Source: FEN-299 sp963717945 (GTDB lineage Bacteria > Acidobacteriota > Vicinamibacteria > Vicinamibacterales > Fen-181). Taken from it: a stretch of DNA of 64,000 bases. Shown here piece by piece: positions 1-11,400 of this stretch. The notes beneath the pieces are model-generated. The model worked only from the letters and a program-made list of their open reading frames with translations. It had not been told where the DNA came from and did not search any database. The stretch covers positions 1,240,001 to 1,304,000 of the forward strand of contig CAVQXT010000003.1 of assembly GCA_963717945.1 (NCBI GenBank). Direction: 5' to 3'. Every line of letters starts with the position of its first letter. Position 1 is the first letter of the stretch. A program made the position numbers and the translations under genes.

Positions 1-1404
1 TATCGCGCTGCCGACGCTGGCCCAGCTGTCGGCCCCGACGACGATCCCGGCGGCCGTGCACGAACGCCTCGCGTCGATCGACCCGGACGCGCCGCACCCG
101 CTCAACCTGTTCCGCGTGCACTGGTTCAACGGCCGAGACCGCCGCCACCTCGTGCCCACCCCCGACCACGTCGTTTTGCCGCCCGCGCTCACCGGCGTCG
201 CTTCGCCGATCGTGGTCGCCCTGGGCAACCGCTTCCCGATGATCCGCGCGCACAAGGTGCTGGCCGCCTACGGCTGCCTCGCGCCCCGCGTCATCACGGG
301 GCAGTTCGACCCCACGGCTCACAAGGCGATCTGGCCCTCGACGGGGAACTACTGCCGCGGTGGCGTCGCCATTTCGCGAATCATGGGCTGCCATGGCGTG
401 GCGATCCTGCCCGAGGGGATGAGCCAGGAGCGGTTCCGCTGGCTCGAGGCGTGGGTCACCGACCCGGCCGACATCATCCGCACGGCGGGATCGGAGAGCA
501 ACGTCAAGGAGATCTACGACGCGTGCGCGGTGCTCGAGCGCGACCCGCAGAACATCATCTTCAACCAGTTCTGCGAGTTCGGGAACTACCTGGCGCACTA
601 TCTCTGCACCGGGCGCGCGCTCGAACGGATCGTGGAATCGATCGACCCGGCGGGGAAGCGAAAGGTCCAGGCGTTTGTCTCGGCCACCGGCTCGGGCGGC
701 ACGCTCGGCGCGGGCGACTATCTCAAGGAGCGCTTCGGCGCCCGCATCGTCGCCGTCGAGGCGCTCGAGTGCCCGACGCTGCTCTACAACGGGTTCGGCG
801 AGCACAACATCCAGGGGATCGGCGACAAGCACGTGCCGTTCATCCACAACGTGATGAACACGGACCTGGTTGTCGGCGTCTCTGACGCGTCGACCGACAC
901 GCTCGACGTGCTGTTCAACACCGACGTGGGGCGGGAGTACCTCGTGTCGCGCCGCGGCGTGCCGGCGGCGCTGGCAGCGGCGCTCGACTCGTTCGGCCTG
1001 TCGAGCGTCTGCAACGTGCTCGCGGCGATCAAGACGGCGAAGTACTACGGGTTCGGCCCGGACGACCTCGTGCTGACCGTCGCCACCGACGGCGCGGAGA
1101 TGTACCGCAGCGAGCGCGAGAAGTCGCTCGCCCGCTACTTCGGGGGCGCCTTCGACGCCGTGCGCGCCGGCGAGGTCTTTGGGCAGCACCTGCTCGGCGC
1201 GGCCACCGACCACGTGCTCGAGCTGTCGGCAGTCGACCGGGCCCGGGTCTTCAACCTGGGCTACTACACCTGGGTCGAGCAGCAGGGCGTGACCGTGCCC
1301 GAGTTCACGGCGCGCCGGCAAGGGTCGTTCTGGCGCGGCCTGCACGACATCCTGCCGGTGTGGGACGCGATGATCGACGAGTTCAACGGGCGCACGGGAC
1401 TCGC

Positions 1405-1411
<7 letters not shown>
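1..1411 (+). CDS. PLP-dependent cysteine-synthase-like enzyme (5' truncated)
   Basis: The reading frame is open to the left window edge, so the true start lies upstream; a GTG at 56 is the first internal candidate. The fold-type-II PLP signature is visible: IRAHKVLAAYG, whose Lys (codon 254-256) is the likely Schiff-base residue, then STGNYCRGG (asparagine/phosphate loop) and ATGSGGTLGAG (glycine-rich loop). The protein is longer than classical cysteine synthase (over 460 residues against about 310) and has an extra C-terminal region. It overlaps the next PLP gene by 7 nt, so the two are probably cotranslated. They face a YgfK/YgeY/YgeW cluster, which suggests amino-acid or diaminopropionate-type chemistry. 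The substrate is unknown; lyase or beta-replacement activity is an inference from the fold. Confidence 0.8.
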
Positions 1412-2827
<1,416 letters not shown>

Positions 2828-2867
2828 GCTTCACCCTGTCAGTCGACCCCGCGGTCGCAGCACGCCG

Positions 2868-2965
2868 CGTCTCGGGTCTGCCACTTCGCAAATCGGCCCC
2901 TCCAACGTCGAACGGTCGGGGCAGGTTTACGATTTGCTCCGAGCAGATCCCTGCGGCGCGGCATG
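2868..2965 (+). repeat. dispersed ~100-bp element, copy 1
   Basis: This stretch resembles the reverse complement of 12357-12478. Shared blocks, in order, are CGCGTCTCGGGTCTGCC, TCGCAAA, CGGCCCCTCC, CGGTCGGGGCAGGTTTACG, TTTGCTC and GCAGATCCCTGCGGCGCG. Both copies are intergenic. No protein is evident in it. Confidence 0.7.
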
Positions 2966-3003
2966 GCCCGCCCGCGATGAGCCGTTCTCGGCGGCGGCGC
3001 CGA

Positions 3004-3627
3004 TTATGGCAATAACCGCAGCGCGCCGTCGATGAGCCACCAGGCCCCGACCAGTCGGAAGACCCACAGGGTATTGCCGATGCCGAGCAGCACGAGATTG
3101 TGGAGAGGGAAGGGACAGCGCGCCGGCGCGTCGTGGCGCTCGGCGTCGGCCGGGAGGAGCGGAGAGAGGGACGCGACGACGACGGTTGCCGCGACGACGA
3201 TGCGGAACGCGAGCGCGCTCGTCTCGCGCGGCAGCAGAGGGTGTCCGGCCGCGTCGGCGACCGTCGAGGCCAGAAGCCACGCGAGCGGCACGAAGATGCC
3301 CAGCGCGATCGGGACCCGGAACCGGAAAGAGAATCCGAGGAAGCGGCGGGCCATCGCCGCGTGATGGTCCGAGCACGCGCGCATCGGCCACGTCCGGCCT
3401 CCGGCGACCACGTCGATGGCGCGGGAAGCCCCGACCCGGCCACACCAGAGGCAGCGAGCGTCGGCGAACTTCGCCGCCCACGGCTCTGCCACGAAGCGGT
3501 GGCCGAACATGATCACCAGGCCGATGGCCAGCGACCACGCCGGGCCCAGCGGCTGCCTGAGAAACAGGAACAGCACCAGCGGGATGAACAGGAAGAGGGC
3601 GACGCCTTGTACGGCGAGAGCAGCCAT
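3004..3627 (-). CDS. small multi-pass membrane protein with CxxC and CxxHH
   Basis: I chose the ATG at 3627 because the upstream extension only translates the adjacent repeat array. The 207-residue product has about four hydrophobic segments: two near the N-terminus, one around the middle, and further ones towards the C-terminus. Between the second and third lies a soluble loop with CLWCGR and, about 25 residues later, CSDHH, which could bind a metal. I do not recognise the family. It is the last gene of the minus-strand ygfK-ygeY-parA-ygeW series but is separated from ygeW by a 53-bp tandem repeat array, so cotranscription is uncertain. Confidence 0.6.
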   Translation of the reverse strand: MAALAVQGVALFLFIPLVLFLFLRQPLGPAWSLAIGLVIMFGHRFVAEPWAAKFADARCLWCGRVGASRAIDVVAGGRTWPMRACSDHHAAMARRFLGFSFRFRVPIALGIFVPLAWLLASTVADAAGHPLLPRETSALAFRIVVAATVVVASLSPLLPADAERHDAPARCPFPLHNLVLLGIGNTLWVFRLVGAWWLIDGALRLLP

Positions 3628-3645
3628 GACGTTGACGCCGAAGCC

Positions 3646-3886
3646 GATCGCGCAGGGCTGAAGCCCTGCGGTATCCATCTGCTTCTTCATCTTCTTCAGA
3701 TCGCGCAGGGCTGAAGCCCTGCGGTATCTATCTGCTTCTTCATCTTCTTCAGATCGCGCAGGGCTGAAGCCCTGCGGTATCTATCTGCTTCTTCATCTTC
3801 TTCAGATCGCGCAGGGCTGAAGCCCTGCGGTATCCATCTGCTTCTTCATCTTCTTCAGATAGCGCAGGGCTTCAGCCCTGCGCCCT
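3646..3886. repeat. 53-bp tandem array carrying five REP-like palindromes
   Basis: Four full units of 53 bp begin at 3646, 3699, 3752 and 3805, with a partial fifth at 3858. Each unit contains the palindrome GCAGGGCTGAAGCCCTGC followed by a pyrimidine-rich spacer (TCTGCTTCTTCATCTTCTTC). The last unit carries the variant centre GGGCTTCAGCCC. The same palindrome recurs at 11.8, 44.2, 49.6, 51.3 and 59.8 kb. It separates ygeW from the membrane protein gene and could act as a transcription or RNA-decay barrier (inference). Confidence 0.9.
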
Positions 3887-5076
3887 ATGCCTTACGCCTC
3901 GGCTGGTTCCGCTCGAGGCAGCGGCGGAGCACGCCCGCCGGGTCCGCGAACCGCGTGGCCAGGATCATCGCGGCGATGACGAACGGCTTGTGGCCCGCCT
4001 CGCGATAGGTGTCGAGCCGGCTGCGCTCGAACACGGCCGCGCTCACCTCGCCGGCCTTGCAGCTCACGTCGGTCACGTCAGCCGGCAGGCAGTGCATGTA
4101 GAGCGCGCGGCCGTCCTTGGTGAGCTTCATCAGGTCGTCGGTGCACTCCCAGTTCTGTGAACCGGGCGTTGTTCGCCAGCGCTTCACGCTCGAGGTCGGC
4201 CAGCTTCGCCGTCTCGCCGGCGCGCAGGATCCGCGTCCGCTCGTGCATGACCCGGGCCGGCGCCCAGCTCTTGGGATAGACGATGTCCGCGCCGCGGAAG
4301 GCCTCTTCCATCGAGCGCGCCACGGAAAAGGATCCGCCGCTCGCGGCGGCAAAGCGGCGGGCGGCCTGGAGCGGTTCCTCCACCAGGTCGTACCCCTCCG
4401 GGTGAGCCAGGACCACGTCCATCCCGAAACGCGTCATCAGCGCGACGATCCCCTGCGGCACCGATAGCGGCTTGCCGTAGCTCGGGGAGTAGGCCCAGGT
4501 CATCGCCAGCTTCTTCCCCTTGAGCGACTCGAGGCCGCCGAACGTCGCGACGAGGTGCCGCAGGTCCGCCAGGCTCTGCGTCGGGTGATCGAGGTCGCAC
4601 TGGAGATTGACGATGGCCGGCCGCTGGCCGAGCACGCCGCGCTGGGAGCTCTCGCAGAGCGCCTCGCTGACCTGGCACATGTACTTGTGCCCTTCGCCGA
4701 GGAACATGTCGTCGCGGATGCCGATGACCTCGGTGAGGAAGGAGATCATCGCCGCCGTCTCGCGCACCGTCTCGCCGTGGGCAATCTGCGAGGTCGACTC
4801 GTCGAGTTCCTCGGTCATCAGGCCGAGCAGGTTGCACCCGGAGCGGAAGGCGTAGCGCGTCCGCGTGGACTTGTCCCGGAAGATCGAGATGCCGAGGCCG
4901 GACTCGAACACGCGCGTCGAGACGCCGGCGGCGTAGAGGTCCTCCAGGATCTCGGCGGCGAGCAGCACGGCGCGGATCGTCGGCTCGGGATACTGCCACG
5001 TGAGGAGGAAGTCCTTGTCGTGCAGCTTGGTGCCGAGCGATGCCAGGGTGGACAACTTGGAGGAGAGATCGTTCAT
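3885..5076 (-). CDS. ygeW: knotted carbamoyltransferase YgeW, apparent frameshift near 4158
   Basis: This is a carbamoyltransferase of the YgeW type. It shows the carbamoyl-phosphate motif FRDKSTRTRYAF, DHPTQSLADL, and the amino-acid-side motif MHCLPA. The start is set at ATG 5076; a GTG at 5088 is an alternative. Residues up to NNARF are in one frame and the rest (QNWECTDDLMK onward) in another, so one extra base near 4155-4159 is needed to restore a product of about 396 residues, the normal family length. YgeW proteins occur with YgeY, YgfK and diaminopropionate ammonia-lyase in anaerobic purine (uric acid) degradation clusters, and the first two are neighbours here. The C-terminus (RRKA) ends inside the repeat-rich spacer. 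Whether the protein is made depends on whether the shift is real. Confidence 0.85.
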
Positions 5077-5123
5077 CGTGTGAATCACTGTGCCCCGGCC
5101 GGTTGGCCGGCGTCAACCCCCTG

Positions 5124-5224
5124 GGGCTCAGGGCTGGAGGCTCACGGCTCAAGCTAAGAGGCCCAAGGCTCAGGGCTCAAGGCTCAAGGAAGAACGGCTC
5201 AAGGCTCAGGGCTCAAGGCTCAGG
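5124..5224. repeat. heptamer array, unit GGCTCAR
   Basis: This spacer is built from 7-bp units GGCTCAA/GGCTCAG with small interruptions, just upstream of ygeW. The same motif forms an array at 19999-20096. No coding potential or palindrome explains it. Confidence 0.8.
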
Positions 5225-5255
5225 GCGGTTTCGTTCGAATCCGCTGATGGCGCGG

Positions 5256-5975
5256 CTAGAAGTCCTCGCCGGCGATCGACTCGAAGTAGATCCCCGTCCA
5301 GCCGGAGACGTCCAGGCCGTGGCACCTGACGCAGGTCACCTCGGGCACGGTGATCTGGCGGATGGCGTTCCTGAGGGCGCGGGAGAAGTCGTGGGCGACG
5401 AGCACGAGCCGCGGGCGCGCCGAATAGTCGACAGGCTGACTGCGGTACATCCGACTGACGACGGCGAGATTGCGCGCGATCCACTCGGCGTGATCGAGGC
5501 CGCGGACGAGCAGGCTGCCGGTCGCCGTCAGGTCCACGTCGATGACAACCAGGCGGCCCGCGTTGTCGAGCGCGAGCACGTCGATGGCCCCGCCGGAGCC
5601 CGCGGGAACGCCGAAGTCGAGGGCAGTCAGACGCGCCTCGATGGCGCCCGGCGACGCCTGGATCGTCGCCACGACCTGGCCCGGGGTGAGACCCGCGGTC
5701 GGACGCAGCAGCAGCGTGCCGGAGCGGTGGCGCGCCGCGTCCCGGTCGCGCGCGGCCGTCGCCGGCGCCGACGGCGCAGGGGGCACGGCGGGAGCAGCCG
5801 GAGGCCCTTCAGCGTGATGGCGCGAGAGGAACAGGGGCGACAGCTCTTCGAGCCCGCGCCCGAGCGTCCGCGCCGGACGCGCGCCAGTCTCGGGCCCCGG
5901 TCCGGCCGCAGGCGTCCCGGACCCGGCCGCAGGCGCCGCCGGCCCGGGTTCGCGTCGCGACTCCGTGTCAGCCAT
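5256..5975 (-). CDS. PDDEXK-nuclease-like protein with proline/alanine-rich N-terminus
   Basis: ATG 5975 overlaps the stop of the upstream ParA-CBM48 gene by 8 nt, so the two are probably made together. The first ~80 of 239 residues are low-complexity Pro/Ala with a short motif GRGLEELSPLFLS. The C-terminal half has the strand pattern of the NucS/DUF91-like restriction-endonuclease fold: an acidic residue, then GAIDVLALD, then RLVVIDVDL. The third position is Asp and the usual E-x-K is not intact, so it may bind nucleic acid or another partner without cutting. A CVRCHG motif lies near the end. The assignment rests on fold pattern only. Confidence 0.5.
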   Translation of the reverse strand: MADTESRREPGPAAPAAGSGTPAAGPGPETGARPARTLGRGLEELSPLFLSRHHAEGPPAAPAVPPAPSAPATAARDRDAARHRSGTLLLRPTAGLTPGQVVATIQASPGAIEARLTALDFGVPAGSGGAIDVLALDNAGRLVVIDVDLTATGSLLVRGLDHAEWIARNLAVVSRMYRSQPVDYSARPRLVLVAHDFSRALRNAIRQITVPEVTCVRCHGLDVSGWTGIYFESIAGEDF

Positions 5976-7128
5976 CGATGGCACCTTCCCGAACCCACTC
6001 GCGTTCGGTGAGACGATCCTCCACGACCACGATCGAATTGTAGCCCCCGAACGGCGCCGGCTCGACCGCCGGGTTCAGCGGGTCGCTCTGCCAGCGGCCA
6101 TCGACGACGTAGCGGTAGCAGTAGCGGCCCGGCACGAGCGGCACGACCTTCGTCCAGACGCGGCCGGCGGGATGCATCTCGCTGCCGTCTACCCTCCAGC
6201 CGTTGAAATCCCCGGCCAACTGGACCGTCCGTGCCTCGGGGGCCTCGAGGGCGAACATGACCCCGTCGGGGGTCGGTCGCGGAGCCGTCGGCGGCGGAGC
6301 GCCCGGCGCCGGCGGGGCGTTGAGTGCCAAGGCCGAAGCCGGGGGCCGAATGTTCAGCTCTTCCTCGGCCTGCAGGACTTCCGCGCACAGCAGGGCGTAG
6401 TCGTCGAACCCCACGCAGTGCCGGCAGTAGTCGGCGATCGGAAGGGCGTGGCTGGCCGCCTCCGCCAGCTTGACGCTGTGGCGGATGACCGTCTGGTAGT
6501 ACCGTCCATCGAGATGACGCCTGAGCTCCTCGGCGACCTCCCGTCCGAATCTCGTCCGCCCGCAGTACATCGTCATGAGCGCGCGCGGAGCGACTGCGTG
6601 CCCGGCGTCGCGGGCGAGCAGGTCGATCGTCTCGAGCAGCTTGGCGATCCCGTGCAGCGAGAAGAAGCCGGGCTCGACCGGCACGATGGCTTCCGTGCAG
6701 GCCATCAGCGCGTTGAACGTCAGGATCCCCACGCCCGGCGGGCAGTCGACGATCACGTAGTCGTAGCGTCCGCCAAGCGCGTCGACCAGTCCGGAGAGCA
6801 ACATCTCGCGACCCGGCACCGAGACCGAGATCTCCGGGAACGCGCTCAGGAGGATGTTCGAAGGCACGAGGTCGAGGTTCTGGCCGACCGCCAGTAGGAC
6901 GTCGCCGAGAGAAGCCGGCCGGCCGGCGAGCCTGGCGGCCAACACGTCGTACACGGTTTCGGTCAGTTCGTCCGCCTTGCTGACCAGCCCGAGCGTGGCG
7001 TGCCCCTGCGGATCCATGTCGACGACCAGGGTCCGCCGGCCGGCACGTGCGAGGAAGGCTGCGAGATTGATGACGGTGGTGGTCTTGCCGCAACCGCCCT
7101 TTTGATTGACGACGGCGATGGTGCGCAT
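5968..7128 (-). CDS. ParA/MinD-type ATPase fused to a CBM48 glycogen-binding domain
   Basis: The start at ATG 7128 follows an AGGAGGA-type ribosome site. Residues 1-~260 are a ParA ATPase: deviant Walker A VNQKGGCGKTT, VVDMDPQGHA, and Walker B region VIVDCPPGVGI. A Pro/Ala linker follows. The last ~85 residues form an AMPK/CBM48-type carbohydrate-binding domain (QLAGDFNGW, YRYVVDGRW, DPLNP). ParA proteins move or position cargo on DNA or membranes, and CBM48 domains bind glycogen-like glucans. The combination suggests positioning of, or sensing by, storage polysaccharide, which is inference. No ParB or parS is visible; the only partner is the overlapping PDDEXK-like gene. It sits in the middle of a ygfK-ygeY-ygeW cluster. 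Confidence 0.85.
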   Translation of the reverse strand: MRTIAVVNQKGGCGKTTTVINLAAFLARAGRRTLVVDMDPQGHATLGLVSKADELTETVYDVLAARLAGRPASLGDVLLAVGQNLDLVPSNILLSAFPEISVSVPGREMLLSGLVDALGGRYDYVIVDCPPGVGILTFNALMACTEAIVPVEPGFFSLHGIAKLLETIDLLARDAGHAVAPRALMTMYCGRTRFGREVAEELRRHLDGRYYQTVIRHSVKLAEAASHALPIADYCRHCVGFDDYALLCAEVLQAEEELNIRPPASALALNAPPAPGAPPPTAPRPTPDGVMFALEAPEARTVQLAGDFNGWRVDGSEMHPAGRVWTKVVPLVPGRYCYRYVVDGRWQSDPLNPAVEPAPFGGYNSIVVVEDRLTEREWVREGAIDG

Positions 7129-7221
7129 GACAGGCTCCTCCTCGTGGAATTCCTCGGAGTGACCTGGACGTTGCGGAGCGCACGCCGGCGACGGCGACCG
7201 AAGGCCCAATTCTACTCCTGG

Positions 7222-8439
7222 TCAGCGCCGGTCGATCGAGCGATAGGTCTGCGGGAACAAGGCGTAGAACTGCGCGGCCCGCGTGAGATGGTCCACCGGG
7301 CACTGATCCTCGGGCGTGTGGGCGTGCACCTCGTTGGCCGGGCCGAAGCCGACCGTCGGCACGCCGAACATCCCGCACGTCGCCACGCCGTTGGTCGAAA
7401 AGGTCCACTTGTCCACGACCGGCTGGCGCCCGAGCGCGCTGGCCGCGGCGGCCACGGCGGCGCGCACGGCCGGCGCCTGCTCCTCGACGACCCATGTCGG
7501 GTAGTACTTCCTGGTCGGGTAGGTGAGACCGGTGTACGACGCGCGGGCGTAATCGAGGACGGTCACCCGCGCGCCCGCCTGCCGGACGCTCTCGAGCGCT
7601 TCGATCTGCGCCACCGCCTTCTCGAGCGTCTCGCCGCGCGTCAGCCGGCGGTCGAGGTGGATCGTGCTGCTGTCGGCCACGGCGCAGAGTGACGGCGACG
7701 TGGACCGGATCTCGGAGATCGTCACCGATCCCTTGCCGAGGAACCGGTCGGCGTCGGCGGCCAGCCGGTCGTTCAGGCGCTCGATGTCGGCGACAATCGG
7801 CGCCATCTTGTACACCGCGTTGATGCCGCGCTCTGGCGCCGACCCGTGGCAGGACAGTCCCTGGGTCCGGACCTCCATCTCCATCCGTCCCCGATGCCCG
7901 CGGTAGACGCCGAGGTTGGTGGGCTCGGTGATGACGACGACCTCCGGCTCGAGCACGCCTTCCTTCAGGATGAACTGCCAGCACAGCCCGTCGCAGTCCT
8001 CCTCCATGACGGTGCCGGTCACCCAGAGCTGCACGCCGTCGAGCAGGCCGAGCTCCTTCGCGATGCGCGCGCCGTGCACGGCGGCCGCGATGCCCGCCTC
8101 CTGGTCCGACGCGCCGCGGCCGTAGACGACGCCGTCGCGCAGGTCGCCCCGGTAGGGGTCGCGCGTCCACGTCGTGGGATCGCCGACGCCCACCGTGTCC
8201 AGATGACCGTCGATCGCGACGACGACCGGGCCGCTCCCGACGCGGCCGAGCACGTTGCCGAGACGGTCGACCTTCACCTCGTCGAACCCGACGCGGACCA
8301 TCTCGGCGGCCACGCGGGCCACGACCTCGCGCTCGCCCGCGCTCTCCGAGGGGATCGCGATCATGTCGCGGAGGAATGTCGTCATCTCGCCGGTGTACCG
8401 CGCGGCGAGGGTGGCAACCGACTCGGGCTGGGATGACAT
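7222..8439 (-). CDS. ygeY: YgeY-family M20 hydrolase
   Basis: This 405-residue protein is an M20-type metallohydrolase. Metal-ligand and catalytic motifs are visible: DGHLDTVGVGD, GRGASDQEAG, MEEDCDG (catalytic Glu and ligand), EPTN, and a late VHAHTPED histidine. The start is ATG 8439. YgeY is the selenium-metabolism-linked hydrolase of the yge cluster and is thought to act on an acylated or carbamoylated amino-acid intermediate during purine breakdown. It lies 47 nt downstream of ygfK and 93 nt upstream of the ParA-CBM48 gene, all on one strand. The length matches the family. Confidence 0.9.
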   Translation of the reverse strand: MSSQPESVATLAARYTGEMTTFLRDMIAIPSESAGEREVVARVAAEMVRVGFDEVKVDRLGNVLGRVGSGPVVVAIDGHLDTVGVGDPTTWTRDPYRGDLRDGVVYGRGASDQEAGIAAAVHGARIAKELGLLDGVQLWVTGTVMEEDCDGLCWQFILKEGVLEPEVVVITEPTNLGVYRGHRGRMEMEVRTQGLSCHGSAPERGINAVYKMAPIVADIERLNDRLAADADRFLGKGSVTISEIRSTSPSLCAVADSSTIHLDRRLTRGETLEKAVAQIEALESVRQAGARVTVLDYARASYTGLTYPTRKYYPTWVVEEQAPAVRAAVAAAASALGRQPVVDKWTFSTNGVATCGMFGVPTVGFGPANEVHAHTPEDQCPVDHLTRAAQFYALFPQTYRSIDRR

Positions 8440-8486
8440 AGGACTATGGCTCCATCGAGGACGCGACACGATCGCAAGATTCTCGA

Positions 8487-11400
8487 TCAATCGATGAGGA
8501 GGAACGCCAGGCTCCCCGTGATCCCCTCGTAAAGAATCGCCATCTCCGCCGCCGACCTGAGCGAACGCGGCCCGGTGAATGACGAACCAGCCGTCGCTTC
8601 GATTACCGTCCACTCCTCGTCGAGCGCGACTCGCAAGCCGCCGCCCTCGAAGATCCGCGTGCGCCCGGCGGACTCCAGGCGAACCTCGGCGCCGCCCTCG
8701 CGCCGCCTGACGACCCGACCCTCGATCCGGAACGCGTTGTCGGCCTCGGCGGTGAACGCCGAGGCATCGAGGAACAGCCTGGGCTTGTCGGCGTAGGGCC
8801 GGCCGTGATGCACGCAGAAGGTCTGACAGTCGTCGCACTCGTTGCAGAAATCGTCCACGTGGACGATCTGGCGGGACTGGCTGACGGCGAAGACCTCGTG
8901 GCCGACGACCTCGACGCGGCCGTTCGCGACGTCGAGGACTGGCAGGCGCCAGCGCACCGGCCGAATCGTGAAGGTGTAGTTCGCGCGGTTCGGGCACACT
9001 TCCACGCACTTGTCGCAGAAGGTCGTGCACTGCACGCACCGGCGGGCTTCCTCCCGCGCGGCCTCCGGGGCGAGCGTGGCCTCGATCAGGCTGAAGTCGC
9101 CGCGCCGGTCGGCGGGGAGCATCACGGGCCGGCGCGGGTCGAGCCGGCGTGCCCGTGTCTTCTTGAGGGCGACGATGTCCGCATCGCTCAGTTCGGGCCG
9201 GCGCCACGGCCGCTCGACGAAGCCGACGCCGAGGTGCCGGCAGATCGACTCGGCGGCCGCCCGGCCGTCGGCGCACGCCGAGATGATGCTGCCCGGCTCG
9301 ACCACGACGTCGCCGCCGGCGAACACCCCCTCCGGTCCCGCGCACCGCGTCGCGTCGTCCACCGCGACTCCGCCGCCGCGATGACGGCTGACCCGGCTGC
9401 CGTCGAGGAAGGCCAGCTCGGGCAGCTGCCCGACCGCGACGATCACCGTGTCGGCGGGCACGACGAATTCGGTGCCGGCGACCGGCACGGGCGAGCGCCG
9501 GCCGTCGGGGTCGGGATGGCCGAGCGTGTTCCTGACGCACCTGACGCCGGTGACGCGGCCGTCGGCGCGGAGGATCTCGACCGGCGACACCAGCTCCTCG
9601 AGCAGGTTGCCTTCTTCGAGGGCGCCGTCGATCTCCTCGGGCGCGGCCGGCATCTCGTGCCGGGTGCGCCGATAGAGGAGCGTGGCCGGCCGGCCCGCGA
9701 AGCGCCGCGCCGTGCGGACGGCGTCCATCGCCGTGTCACCGCCGCCCACGACCACGACCTGGCGTCCGACGTCGACGCGCTCGCCCCGCCGCGACCTATC
9801 GAGCAGCTCGAGCGCGGGAATCACGCCCGGCCCTTCCGCGCCGAGCACCCGCAGCGGCGCGTCGCGCTGGAACCCGATCGCCAGGTAGACGGCGTCGAAC
9901 CCCCGGCGGAGCAGGTCCTCCGGCGGCCCGGCGACGGGCTCGTTCAGGCGGATCTCGACGCCGAGCGCGACGATGCGCGCGATGTCGCGATCGATGATCG
10001 ACGACGGCAGCCGGAATGGCGGGACCACGCGCAGCATGCCGCCAGCCACGTCGCGGGCCTCGAAGACGGTGACGGCGACGCCGCAGAGCGCCAGCGACGC
10101 CGCGGCCGACAGGCCCGACGGGCCGCTGCCGACGACCGCGACCGTGCGCCCGACCGGCGCGCGGCGGGCGGACAGGCCGTCGGCCCGGCCGTGCTCCTCG
10201 GCGTGGCGCTTGAGCGCGCGAATGGCGACGCTCTCTTCGTAGTCGTTGCGGGTGCAGCGGGTCTGGCACAGCCGCGTGCACACGTAGCCGGTGACGCCGG
10301 GCAGCGGGTTGCGCGCCAGGATCGTCTCGAGCGCGCTGTCGCAATCTCCCTGCGCGAGGTGCCCCGCGTACTCCGGGACATCCTGTTCGACCGCGCAGGC
10401 TTCGACGCACGGCGCGACGACGCAGTCCCACAAACCGAGCGGCGACGCCACCTTCGGCAGGCCGTGCGGGAAGGCGCCCTTCCGGTATCGGGGATGCCGG
10501 ACGGCGGCGTCGGCCGCCGCCCGCACGCTCGAGAGCCGGTCGCGCGAGAACTCGGCCAGCGTCTGCGCTCCGCGCGCACGCATCGCCGACTCGACCGCTT
10601 CGATCCACTGTCCCATCCGCGCCACGCCGCCGGGCTTGAGCAGGTCGGTGCACCCGGTGACCGGCAGCGCCCCGCACGCCAGGATGTCGGCGACGTTCGC
10701 CGCGTCGGCGCCGGCGGAGAAGGACACGTGCAGACGCCCGTCGAACTCGTGCAGCAGCCGGTCGTACAGGCGCATCGTGACCGGGTAGAGGGCGCGGCCC
10801 GACAGGTACATCTCGCCGCCGGGCAGCCGGCCGGCGTGGTTCCGCACGGCGAGCGTGTTGCTCAACTTGACGCCAAAGGTGAGGCCGCGCGCAGCCGCCA
10901 CCCGACCAAGTGACGCGATGAGCTCCACGGCGCGGCCGTACTGGAGGTCGTGCGCGAACGTCTCGTCGGCCACGTCGATCTCGCGGAACCCGAGGTCGTC
11001 GCGCAGGATCGCCCGAACCGCCTCCGGTCCGAGCAGCGTCGGGTTCAGCTTCACCACCGTGTGCAGGCCGCGCTCCTCCAGGCAGTAGCGGGCGATCCGC
11101 TCGATCTCGTCGGGCGGGCACCCGTGCATGGTCGAGAGGGTCACGCTGTTGACGATGGCGGAGGGGAGGTCCACATCGCCGAGCCGCGGGAAGTCCCGGC
11201 GGAGTACGGCGCGGACCTCGGCGAGCGGCTCGGACGCGTCGGCCAGGGTGTCCATGAACTGCGTCATACGCGGGTGGCGGATGCCCGCCAGATCGTAGCC
11301 GACGCTCATGTCGAAGATCGCATCCGGCCCGCCCCAGCCGAGGACGCGCGACAGCACGTGGACGAGCGCCCAGGCCACCACGTACTCGTGGGCCGACTGG

